NCBI GenBank assembly: GCA_030642335.1
Contig: DAOWNX010000006.1
Location: 1 to 16,972 of the forward strand
Direction of reading: 5' to 3'
Length of the DNA: 16,972 nucleotides
DNA from: Caldisericota bacterium
GTDB taxonomy: Bacteria; Caldisericota; Caldisericia; Caldisericales; Caldisericaceae
The translations under genes were made by a program, and so were the position numbers. Under the pieces are notes generated by a model, which saw nothing but the letters and a program-made list of their open reading frames with translations, made no database searches and was not told where the DNA came from. Below, piece by piece: positions 6,778 to 16,000 of this stretch (position 1 is its first letter; each line of letters begins with the position of its first letter).

Positions 6778-9700
6778 ATGGAGAACATAATAGATTTTTC
6801 CAAGACGAAACCAACTATTGAAATGCCGTATCTTCTCAAGGTACAGAAAGAATCTTACGAGGATCTCAAGAACAGGAAGTTGGGGGAAATATTAGCAAAA
6901 ATATTTCCGATTGAAACAAAGAAGATTACACTTGAATTTGTAAGTCATTTTGTTACCGACCCTATAAAGTCTATGGAAGATTGTCTGCGTATTGGTTCTA
7001 CTTACGAAGCGCGTATAAATGCAACCTTTAGATTGACTTATAAGGAAACAGGAGAGATTATAGAGCAGAGCGTATATCTTGCAGATATTCCTGTGATGAC
7101 TCCCGAAGGGTGTTTTATCATTAATGGCAGGAAAAGAGTTGTGGTACAACAACTCCTACGTTCGCCCGGTGTATTTTTTCAATTAAATCGAGAAAAGGAT
7201 TCTGGCATTATTAATTACGTTGTCACTATGATTCCTGACCATGGAACTTGGATGGACATGGAAGTGGGAAAAGACAATGTTATATATATGAGGCTTAAAA
7301 AGAAGATGCGTAAAATCCCGCTTTCAACAGTTCTTAAAGTGATAGGTTTTTCATCTAATGAGGAAATACTCTCTACCTTTAATAGAGTAATGTCAATTAA
7401 TATTATAACAAAAGCAGAATCTTCTTATCAAGTAGCTTTCGGAAAAGTGCTTGTAGAAAATGTAAAAAATGAAAAAAGTGGTAAAATACTTCTTAAGAAG
7501 GGTACACGATTTACGGAAAAGGCTTTGGAAATCCTTTCTAAGAACAATATAGAACGAATTACACTTAAACTTAAAGGTGTAGACTATTGGATTGAGCAGA
7601 CAATCAAGAGAGATAGAAACAATACTCCAGAGCAAGCTATGATGGATATTTATAGAATTGTGCATCCTAAAGAAAGAATTACATTAGACGGCGCTAAGTC
7701 GCTTGTAGAGGGACTCTTAATTAATCCGACGAGAAACAGCTATCTCCCAGTGGGTCGTTACAAGATTAATATGAAATTTGGCACAAATGTAGATAGCTCG
7801 AACCTTACAAAGGAAGATTTTATAAATATAATTAATTATCTCATAGATATAAGAGAAGGAATTAAAAAAGAAGATGACATAGATAATTTAATGAATAGAA
7901 GGGTAAGAACTGTTGGCGAACTTATAGGAGAAGAAATAGAAAGAGGATTAATCAGAGTACAGAGAAATGTAAAAGATAGAATTACTATTTCCCAGAAAGA
8001 TAGAATAAAACTTTCTGAAATTATTAACGCAAAAACAATATCTGGCCAGCTTAGGCAGTTCTTTGGCACTAATCAATTGTCTCAATTTATGGAGGAGACT
8101 AATCCTCTTTCTGCTATAGCCCATAAGAGAAGATTAAGCTCTTTAGGGCCAGGTGGTTTACACAGAAAACGAGCAGGTGTCGAGGTTAGGGACGTACATC
8201 ACTCACATTACAGTAGAATTTGTCCCGTTGAAACACCTGAAGGGCAAAATATAGGTTTAATTAATTCACTTGCTTCATATGCTAAGATTGATGATCTTGG
8301 TTTTATTACAGCTCCTTACAGAAAAGTAGAAAGGGGTAGAGTTAAAGATGAAATTATTGAAATTACTCCCGCTGATGAGGAAAAATATATTATTGCGCAG
8401 GCAAATACCCCAGTCGACAAGAAAGGCGTGATTAGTGCTGATAATGTTATTGCTCGAGAAAAGAGTGAATCTGGGGAAATCATTCCTCAAACTGTTGCTA
8501 GAAGCAAAGTAGATCTAATGGATATCGTCCCACAGCAAGTTATAGGTGTATCTGCGTCCCTTATTCCTTTTCTTGAACATGATGACGCGACTAGAGTTCT
8601 TATGGGATGTAATATGCAGAGACAGGCGGTACCATTAATTGACCCTGATCCTCCTCGGGTTGCAACAGGTATAGAAAAGAGGGTTCCTCTTGATAATGGA
8701 GATCTTCAACTTGCCGAAGAAGATGGCATTGTTTCTCTTGTAACAGGGAGTCACATTTACATAGTGCCTGATGATGCAAAAGCCGAAGAGGTTTCGGTAT
8801 ATAAAGAAGCAAGGGAATTGAAAATAAATCTTTTGAATATGGTGAAGCAAAAAGAAATTCTTCTGTTTGATTATAAACCAAGGGTTGAAAGTCTTAATAA
8901 ATATGTGGGTGATAGGCTTACGCCTTCGATTATTGAAAAGCTTATTACAAAAGGAATAGAAGGGATATCTATAATTGAGGTAGATAAATTACAGAAGTTT
9001 CCTATAAAGAAATGTTTTGAGCTTGAAAAAAATGAACAGATTGTTGGTATGCTTGCTGCTGAAACAATAATGAGCAAAAAAAATAAACCTATTATAGAGG
9101 AAGGACAAAAAATATCTGATACAAAATTGAGCAGGCTTTTTAACAGCAAAATAAAAAAGATAAAAGTAAAAGAAGATGATCAGGTTGTTAACAAACCTGT
9201 GTTTTCTATTAATCTTACAGTCATAGGAAAAAATATCTTAAGGAAGTGGATTTTTGCTACGTTTGTAAACACAAAAAGGACGAAACATATTGGCAGTGAA
9301 ATCACTGAAGAACTTTTGAAGAAGTTTTATGAAAAAGGTATTACAGATTTTCTCATTTATTCGAATGATAGCGTAAAAACCTTTTTTCTTGGCAGATTAA
9401 ATTTGGATGTCGTGGATCTTATAGCAGCTAAAAATTATGTTGTTAAAAAAGGCAGAAAGAAGGAATATATATTAAACAAAGAAGAAATAATAACTGCTAA
9501 TACGCTGAAAAAACTTGCTGAAGCAGGAATAACTAAGATAAAAATAAAAAAAGGGAAAGTTTATAAGTTAAAGAAATTTTATAGAACAAATCAGGATACC
9601 TGCAGGAATGAACATCCCATTGTCAAGAAAGGACAACATATTCGAAAGGGAGAACCTATTGCTGATAGTTATGCTACAAAAAATACAGAACTTGCTCTTG

Positions 9701-10977
9701 GCATAAATGTTCTTGTTGCATACATTCCATGGTATGGTTACAACTACCAGGACGCCGTTGTTATAAGTAGAAGGCTTGTAAGTGAAGATCGCTTAACTTC
9801 TATTCATGTGAAAGAGTATAATATTGATGTACACGAGACTGACCATGGAGATGAAGAGCTTACTGCTGATCCACCAGATGTTTCAAGAGAAGCCAAGCGA
9901 TTCTTGGATGAAAATGGTATTGTAAGAGTTGGGTCCAAAGTTGGCCCAGGTGATATCCTTGTAGGAAAAACTACTCCGTTTCCGGAAGAAGATGAGACAA
10001 GTGAGGCAAGACTTTTTAGAACTTTATTTGATAATAGACCTGCCAATATCAAAAATAGCTCTTTTAAAGTGCCGCCTGGTGAAGGAGGAGTAGTAGTAAG
10101 TGTTAGGAGATTTGCGCAAGAAGATGGATATGAGCTTGCTAGGGGCGTCAAAGAGCTCATTAAAGTACACGTTTCAAGGAAAAGAAAAATTATTGTAGGT
10201 GATAAGGTTTCTGGACGCCATGGCAATAAAGGTGTCGTCAGCAATATTTTGCCTGAAGAGGACCTCCCGTACCTTGGCGATGGAACTACAGTGGATGTGA
10301 TATTAAGCCCATTAAGTGTACCGTCTAGAATGAATTTGGGCCAGATTCTCGAAGCTAATATTGGTATTGCCGCTAAAAATCTTAATGTGAGAGTTATTAC
10401 CCCTATATTTAATGGGGCTGGTGAACAAGAAATTAAAGGTTTACTGAAGGAAGCAAAATTACCTGAATCAGGACAGTTTACTATGTATGATGGACGCACT
10501 GGTAAACCTTTTGATTATAAAGTAACACTTGGCGATGCATATTTACTAAAATTAAACCACCTTGCAGAAGATAAAATGCATGCACGATCTGTGGGAAAAT
10601 ACACACTTATAACACAGCAACCAGTTGGTGGAAAAGCACAATTTGGTGGGCAGAGATTAGGAGAGATGGAAGTATGGGCGCTTGAGGCATATGGAGCTTC
10701 TGAACTTTTACATGAAATGCTTACAATTAAATCTGATGACCTTGAAGGAAGAAAGCATGCTTACGAAGAAATTTCAAAAGGTAATACAGTACTTATGCAT
10801 GGTATTCCCGAGTCATTTAATGTACTTCAACGCGAGTTGCGTGGTCTAGTTCTTGATTTAAAGGTATTACCCGAAAAGAAGGGAGAAAGACCAAAGAGAG
10901 AAAAGATTATTCCTAAAAAAGAAAAGGTAGAACTCACATTTAAGAAAAAGGAGGAAGAAAGCAGTGAAGTTATATGA
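6778..10977 (+). CDS. rpoB: DNA-directed RNA polymerase subunit beta, with a large insertion
   Basis: The 1399-residue bacterial beta subunit, part of the catalytic core of RNA polymerase. Conserved blocks are LLRSPGVFFQ near the N-terminus and the rifampicin region from FFGTNQLSQF (residues 428-437) to HKRRLSSLGPGG. VRDVHHSHYSRICPVETPEG and NVLVAYIPWYGYNYQDA follow. GDKVSGRHGNKGV at 1141-1153 carries K1143 and K1151, equivalent to the E. coli NTP-site lysines. The end block VGGKAQFGGQRLGEMEVWAL is also present. It is long because of an insertion at about residues 667-929 (listed separately), not because of the E. coli beta-i9 domain, which is absent. A shorter module at about 230-265 corresponds to a known N-terminal variable region. 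The last 34 residues are a Lys/Glu-rich tail. The equivalent of E. coli D516 is Glu (E439). Own promoter upstream; overlaps the EF-G-like gene by 14 nt. Confidence 0.98.
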   Translation: MENIIDFSKTKPTIEMPYLLKVQKESYEDLKNRKLGEILAKIFPIETKKITLEFVSHFVTDPIKSMEDCLRIGSTYEARINATFRLTYKETGEIIEQSVYLADIPVMTPEGCFIINGRKRVVVQQLLRSPGVFFQLNREKDSGIINYVVTMIPDHGTWMDMEVGKDNVIYMRLKKKMRKIPLSTVLKVIGFSSNEEILSTFNRVMSINIITKAESSYQVAFGKVLVENVKNEKSGKILLKKGTRFTEKALEILSKNNIERITLKLKGVDYWIEQTIKRDRNNTPEQAMMDIYRIVHPKERITLDGAKSLVEGLLINPTRNSYLPVGRYKINMKFGTNVDSSNLTKEDFINIINYLIDIREGIKKEDDIDNLMNRRVRTVGELIGEEIERGLIRVQRNVKDRITISQKDRIKLSEIINAKTISGQLRQFFGTNQLSQFMEETNPLSAIAHKRRLSSLGPGGLHRKRAGVEVRDVHHSHYSRICPVETPEGQNIGLINSLASYAKIDDLGFITAPYRKVERGRVKDEIIEITPADEEKYIIAQANTPVDKKGVISADNVIAREKSESGEIIPQTVARSKVDLMDIVPQQVIGVSASLIPFLEHDDATRVLMGCNMQRQAVPLIDPDPPRVATGIEKRVPLDNGDLQLAEEDGIVSLVTGSHIYIVPDDAKAEEVSVYKEARELKINLLNMVKQKEILLFDYKPRVESLNKYVGDRLTPSIIEKLITKGIEGISIIEVDKLQKFPIKKCFELEKNEQIVGMLAAETIMSKKNKPIIEEGQKISDTKLSRLFNSKIKKIKVKEDDQVVNKPVFSINLTVIGKNILRKWIFATFVNTKRTKHIGSEITEELLKKFYEKGITDFLIYSNDSVKTFFLGRLNLDVVDLIAAKNYVVKKGRKKEYILNKEEIITANTLKKLAEAGITKIKIKKGKVYKLKKFYRTNQDTCRNEHPIVKKGQHIRKGEPIADSYATKNTELALGINVLVAYIPWYGYNYQDAVVISRRLVSEDRLTSIHVKEYNIDVHETDHGDEELTADPPDVSREAKRFLDENGIVRVGSKVGPGDILVGKTTPFPEEDETSEARLFRTLFDNRPANIKNSSFKVPPGEGGVVVSVRRFAQEDGYELARGVKELIKVHVSRKRKIIVGDKVSGRHGNKGVVSNILPEEDLPYLGDGTTVDVILSPLSVPSRMNLGQILEANIGIAAKNLNVRVITPIFNGAGEQEIKGLLKEAKLPESGQFTMYDGRTGKPFDYKVTLGDAYLLKLNHLAEDKMHARSVGKYTLITQQPVGGKAQFGGQRLGEMEVWALEAYGASELLHEMLTIKSDDLEGRKHAYEEISKGNTVLMHGIPESFNVLQRELRGLVLDLKVLPEKKGERPKREKIIPKKEKVELTFKKKEEESSEVI
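8776..9564 (+). repeat. Insertion in RpoB made of four tandem helix-strand modules
   Basis: About 260 residues (667-929) lie between the strand HIYIVP and the conserved FYRTNQDTC. Other beta subunits such as E. coli have only about 20 residues here. Four units end in a similar helix-turn-strand: LTPSIIEKLITKGIEGI from 714, ISDTKLSRLFNSKIKKI from 779, ITEELLKKFYEKGITDF from 842 and ITANTLKKLAEAGITKI from 905 (offset one residue). Spacing is 65, 63 and 63 residues. The pattern resembles the beta-beta' modules (BBM) seen as lineage-specific insertions in bacterial polymerases. At DNA level the units have diverged, so this is a protein-level repeat. Confidence 0.72.
10948..10954 (+). promoter_or_regulatory. 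Ribosome binding site of the EF-G-like gene inside rpoB
   Basis: AAGGAGG lies in the rpoB tail codons, 9 nt before GTG 10964. It supports the GTG start and coupling to rpoB translation. Confidence 0.75.
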
Positions 10978-13003
10978 AACTGAGAACGTTAGAAATGTTG
11001 TTGTAGTTGGCCATGGTAATGCAGGGAAGACGACATTATCTGAAGCTATTCTATTTAAGAAAAAACTTGTTTCAAGGATGGGAAAGGTGGAGGATGGAAC
11101 TACTGTATCTGATTATCAACCAGAGGAAAAGGAGAAATCTATTAGTATTGGTTTGTCTATAGTTCCTTTTGAGCATAACGAAGTAAAAGTTAACTTCATT
11201 GATGTACCTGGTTATCCAGATTTTATTGCGGAAGCACTTAGTGGAATAAGAGCAGGAGACAATGGTTTAATTGTGATTAACGCAACAGCTGGTGTTGAAA
11301 TTCAAACGAAGAGATATTGGGATTATCTAACGGAAATAAACAAACCACGTGCATTTTTTATCAATAAAATTGATGTTGAGGGAGTAGAATTTAGTAAAAT
11401 TGTAGACAAGATTAAGAAAACTTTCGGTTCGAAGGTTTTCCCTATCATTGTTCCAATAATGGATGGCAAAACTGTAACAGGAGTATACAATTTGCTTTCT
11501 GATAAAGAACCACCAGATGGAGTAATATCTAACGTTTCTGAGCTTAAAAAAGAGTTAGTTGAAATTGCAGCTGAAGGAGATGATGCATTACTTGAAAAAT
11601 ACCTTGGTGGAGAAGGGCTTACCCCGGCAGAAATTAAACAAGGTTTAAAGAGATCGCTAAGTAGAGGCGAATTTTTTCCTATTCTTGTAGGTTCTGCGCT
11701 TACACTTCTTGGGATTGATGAACTTATGGATTTTATTACTGATTATATGGTTTCACCGGATTTTTTTGGTGTTGTCAAAGGAATGGACCCTAAGACTAAT
11801 GAAGAAGAGGAAAGAAAAATTTCTGCAGATGATAATCTTTCAGCTTTTGTTTTTAAAACAGTGAGTGATCCTTATGTTGGAAAGCTTTCTTTTATAAAAG
11901 TATATTCAGGCTTGTTAAACTCAAACAGTACGGCATATAATAGTTCGAAAGGTGCTTCAGAGAAGATATTGCAGCTACTCTTTGTGAGGGGTTCTGAACA
12001 AATTCCTGCTGATAAAATTGTTGCAGGTGATATGGGCATTATAACTAAACTTTCAGCAACACAGACAAATGATACACTATCCGATAAAAATACGCCTATT
12101 ATATTTTCTAAAATTGTTTTTCCAACCCCGATGCTATCGCGGGCAATGCGGCCAAAAAGCAAGGCAGATGAAGATAGAATGAGTATAGGTTTATCTAAAA
12201 TTATGGATGAAGACCCTACTATAGTTGTTACGAAGAATATCGAAACTAATGAACAGATTATATCTGGAGTTGGAGAGACGCATCTCTCTATTATTATGGG
12301 GAAGTTAAGAAAGCGGTATAATGTAGATATAGAGCTTACTATTCCGAAGGTGCCATATAGAGAAACAATAACAGGAAAAATAAAAGTAGAAGGGAAATAC
12401 AAGAAGCAGACTGGTGGACATGGACAATATGGACATTGTTGGCTAGAAGTTGAACCTCTTCCGAAAGGAAAAGAATTTGAATTTCTTAATAAAATTTTTG
12501 GTGGAGCTATTCCCAAACAGTATGTTCCCGCAGTGGAAAAAGGTGTAAAAGAAGCAATGAAGCATGGGATGCTTGCCGGTTATCCTGTTGTGAATATTAA
12601 GGTGACAGTTGTTGATGGCTCATACCATCCTGTGGATTCTTCTGAAATGGCATTTAAAGTTGCAGGCTCAATGGCTCTGAAAAAGGCATTAGAGCAGTGT
12701 AATCCAATTATTCTTGAACCAATCGAGAAGATAGAAATTATTGTTGATGAGCAATATATGGGAGAAGTAATAGGAGATATAAATAGTAAACGTGGTAAAG
12801 TTCTGGGTATGAAATCGAATAATGGGAAACAGATAATAGAAGCGTTAGTTCCGCTTGCTGAGATTTTAAGTTATTCGAATGATCTTAATTCTATTACACA
12901 AGGAACTGGCGCGTTTACACAACAACATTCTTGCTATGAACCTGCTCCTCCTAAAGTGATTGAAAAGGTAATTCATAACTCTAAAATAGAAGAGAAGGAA
13001 TAA
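10964..13003 (+). CDS. EF-G-like translational GTPase (EF-G2 type) between rpoB and rpoC
   Basis: A 679-residue protein with the complete EF-G domain order, close to the family length of about 690. G1 is GHGNAGKTT (16-24), where canonical EF-G has AHIDAGKTT. Switch I is EKSISI (S61 where EF-G has Thr in RGITI). G3 is DVPGYPDF (80-87), with Tyr84 in place of the usual catalytic His. G4 is NKID (134-137) and G5 GSAL (243-246). Domain III includes GVGETHLSI near 435. Domain IV has KQTGGHGQYGH (481-491), GGAIPKQYVPAVEKG and DGSYHPVDSSEMAFK (551-565). Domain V includes GEVIGDINSKRG (600-611). The departures in the G motifs match the EF-G2 paralogue group, whose role is less clear than that of EF-G. 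A canonical fusA probably lies beyond the window in the rpsL operon (inference). GTG start with AAGGAGG. Its position between rpoB and rpoC, overlapping one by 14 nt and spaced 14 nt from the other, is highly unusual. Confidence 0.93.
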   Translation: MKLYETENVRNVVVVGHGNAGKTTLSEAILFKKKLVSRMGKVEDGTTVSDYQPEEKEKSISIGLSIVPFEHNEVKVNFIDVPGYPDFIAEALSGIRAGDNGLIVINATAGVEIQTKRYWDYLTEINKPRAFFINKIDVEGVEFSKIVDKIKKTFGSKVFPIIVPIMDGKTVTGVYNLLSDKEPPDGVISNVSELKKELVEIAAEGDDALLEKYLGGEGLTPAEIKQGLKRSLSRGEFFPILVGSALTLLGIDELMDFITDYMVSPDFFGVVKGMDPKTNEEEERKISADDNLSAFVFKTVSDPYVGKLSFIKVYSGLLNSNSTAYNSSKGASEKILQLLFVRGSEQIPADKIVAGDMGIITKLSATQTNDTLSDKNTPIIFSKIVFPTPMLSRAMRPKSKADEDRMSIGLSKIMDEDPTIVVTKNIETNEQIISGVGETHLSIIMGKLRKRYNVDIELTIPKVPYRETITGKIKVEGKYKKQTGGHGQYGHCWLEVEPLPKGKEFEFLNKIFGGAIPKQYVPAVEKGVKEAMKHGMLAGYPVVNIKVTVVDGSYHPVDSSEMAFKVAGSMALKKALEQCNPIILEPIEKIEIIVDEQYMGEVIGDINSKRGKVLGMKSNNGKQIIEALVPLAEILSYSNDLNSITQGTGAFTQQHSCYEPAPPKVIEKVIHNSKIEEKE

Positions 13004-13004
13004 A

Positions 13005-13013
13005 AAGGAGGTG
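13005..13013 (+). promoter_or_regulatory. Strong ribosome binding site fixing the rpoC TTG start
   Basis: AAGGAGGTG is a near-perfect anti-16S match just after the EF-G-like stop, with TTG 13018 six nt after GGAGG. The GTG at 13011 is out of frame with rpoC. Confidence 0.8.
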
Positions 13014-13017
13014 CAAT

Positions 13018-16000
13018 TTGAGACATAATGAGATAGAAGCACTTAAAGTGTTACTTGCCTCCCAGGAAGATGTAGAGAAATGGTCTCATGGTGAAGTTAA
13101 AAGGGCTGAGACATATAGTTACAGGACATATTCTCCAGAGCCTGATGGTTTGTTTTGCGAAAAAATATTTGGTCCTGTACGAAATTATCAGTGCCATTGT
13201 GGTAAATTAAAAGGAATTCAATATAAAGGGTTAACTTGTCCCAGGTGTGGTGTCGAAGTACTTCCTTCAAGTGTAAGAAGAGAAAGATTCGGAATCATTA
13301 AACTTGCCTCGCCTGTAGTACATATTTGGTATTTTAAAAATAATATTAATTATGTTGGGCTCCTCTTAGGCTTACAAGCAAAGGCCATTGAGAAGGTTGT
13401 ATATTTTGTTTCCTATATTGTAATAGATCCAAAGCAAACAAAACTCAGAATGAAACAGCTGCTTACAGATGAGGAATACAGAATATATAAAGAAGAGGGC
13501 TATGATTTCGTTGCCAAAAAAGGCGGCGAGGCTATTAAGGATTTATTAAAAGTGGTTGATTTGGAGAAGATGCGTGAAAGCGCAATGGGAAAAATTAAAA
13601 ATGGAACTAAACAGGAAAAAATCTATGCTGTAAGACTCTTAGGTGTTGTAGAAGGCCTCATTCAAAACAATAGAAGGCCGGAAGATATTGTACTCGATGT
13701 CGTTCCTGTTATTCCCCCAGATCTTAGACCACTTGTACCCCTTGAGGGTGGAAAATACGCATCAGATGATTTGAATGAGCTTTATAGAAGAGTTATAAAT
13801 AGAAACAACAGATTAAAAAGGCTTATAGAGGTAAATGCTCCAGATATTATGCTGCAAAATGAAAGAAGAATGTTACAGGAATCCGTGGATGCTTTGTTTG
13901 ACAATGGGAGGAGAACTTATCCTGTATTAAATTCTTCGAAAAGACCACTTCGTTCCTTGACTGATATTTTGAAAGGAAAAGAAGGACGGTTCAGAGAAAA
14001 TCTTTTAGGAAAGCGCGTAGATTATTCTGGTAGGGCTGTTATTGTTATCGGGCCAGATCTCAATCTTGATCAATGTGGTGTTCCAAAGGAAATGGCACTT
14101 GAACTGTTCAAGCCATTTATTATATATGAACTTTCTAAATTAGGGTACAATAAGAGGAGGGCTAAGGAACTTCTTGAAAACCCTACGCCTGAAGTATGGA
14201 AAGCATTAGAGGACATATCAAAAAATTATGTAGTACTCCTTAATAGAGCTCCTACATTACACCGATTAAGCATCCAGGCATTTAAGCCAATTCTTACGGA
14301 AGGTAAAGCAATACAGCTTTCTCCACTTGTATGTACTCCTTTTAATGCAGATTTTGATGGAGATCAGATGGCAATTCATTTACCTATCTCATTTGAAGCA
14401 CAAACCGAGGCGCGTTTACTTTTACTTTCTTCTCACAATATTCTTTCTCCTGCGAATAGCTCTCCCATCAACGGACCTGTTCAGGATATGGTTTTAGGTT
14501 TGTATTATCTGACATTTGGAAGCAAAAGTAAAAAAGGGTACTCTCATTTATTAGATAATCCTGCAGAAGTAGAGCTTTTGTATGAAAGAAAAAAATTAGG
14601 TTTGCATGACGCAATTAAATACTTTATTAATGGAGAAAAGATAGAAACAACAGTTGGTAGAGTATTATTTAATGATAAGATTATGGAAAATATTTTCAGT
14701 GATGATGAAAAAACAAAACGGTTTAAATTTATCAATGAGACCGTGGGAAAACAACAGTTGGATAAAATTATATCTGATTTTTATTCTGAATTCGGACTTG
14801 TAAAAACAGGCATTTTTCTTGATAATTTGAAAGATCTTGGTTTTAAATATTCATCATACGCTGGAATAAGTATCGGAATGGACGATGTAAAAATACCACT
14901 CAAAAGAAAAGAGCTTATTGAGAATGGAACAATTCGCACAAATAAAATCAATAATGAGTATAATCAAGGCTTGCTCTCAGAAAGCGAACGATATAGGAAA
15001 ATTATTGATGTATGGTTAGAGGTTGCTGAAAATGTTAAAGCTGCTGTATTTTCTTATTTTGCTCCGTTTGATAGTTTATACATGATGGCAAATTCCGGTG
15101 CAAGAGGAAATAAAGATCAGATTACTCAGATGGCAGGAATCAGGGGCCTTATGGCTGGTCCTACTGGTAGAATCATCGAATTTCCAATTAAGTCGAATCT
15201 TCGTGAAGGACTTACTGTTCTTGAGTATTTCCTTTCTACGCATGGAGCGAGAAAAGGGCAAGCAGATACTGCGCTTAAAACTGCTAACTCAGGCTATCTT
15301 ACCAGAAGACTCGTCGATGTAACTCACGAATTAATTGTTAAGGAAAAAGATTGTGCTCTGCAGGTGATAGAGCCTATACGTATAGGAGATGAAATAGTAG
15401 AATCTCTTTTTGAAAGAGCTGCTGGGAAAATAGCTGCTGAGGATGTAAAAAATCCTTATACACACGACATTTTTATTCACAAAGGTGATATGCTAAATCA
15501 TGACCAGGCTGAATTGCTCGACAAGTTTAACATACAAAAGATTTTAGTGGAGAACTATATAAATGGAGTGGCAGTGACCCCAATTTTGGAAGGAGACTCC
15601 GTTGTCGTATCTTTAGAGGAACAAATTTGGGGTAGATATGCTGCAGAGGACGTTATAGTACCGCAGAAAATAAAGGAAATTTCTGTGAATAGTGATGATG
15701 CAGTAAATGCTGTTGTTTCCGAAAATATTATCGATAAAGTCACCGGAGAAATTTTTGTGCAAGTAGGAGATATAATTAATAAAACGATGTTGAATAAAAT
15801 GAAGAAGCATAAAATAAAAAAGGTAAAAATATTTGCTAGTAAACCTCGTGTTGTTGTGAAAAGAAATGAACTCATTGATAAACAGAAAATAGAAGAGATA
15901 GAAAAATTTGGAATTACCAGGGTAAAAGTTCGTTCTCCTATTACCTGTCATTCTGATCATGGTGTATGCGAAAAGTGTTATGGATTAGACCTTTCTTCTC

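Noticed and set aside
9804..10499. 231-codon open frame on the minus strand
   Set aside because: It lies wholly antisense to highly conserved rpoB sequence, is rich in Ser, Pro and Leu, and has no family motif. It is a codon-use shadow.
11872..12516. 214-codon open frame on the minus strand
   Set aside because: It is antisense to domains II-IV of the EF-G-like gene, which has clear family motifs; the antisense translation has none.
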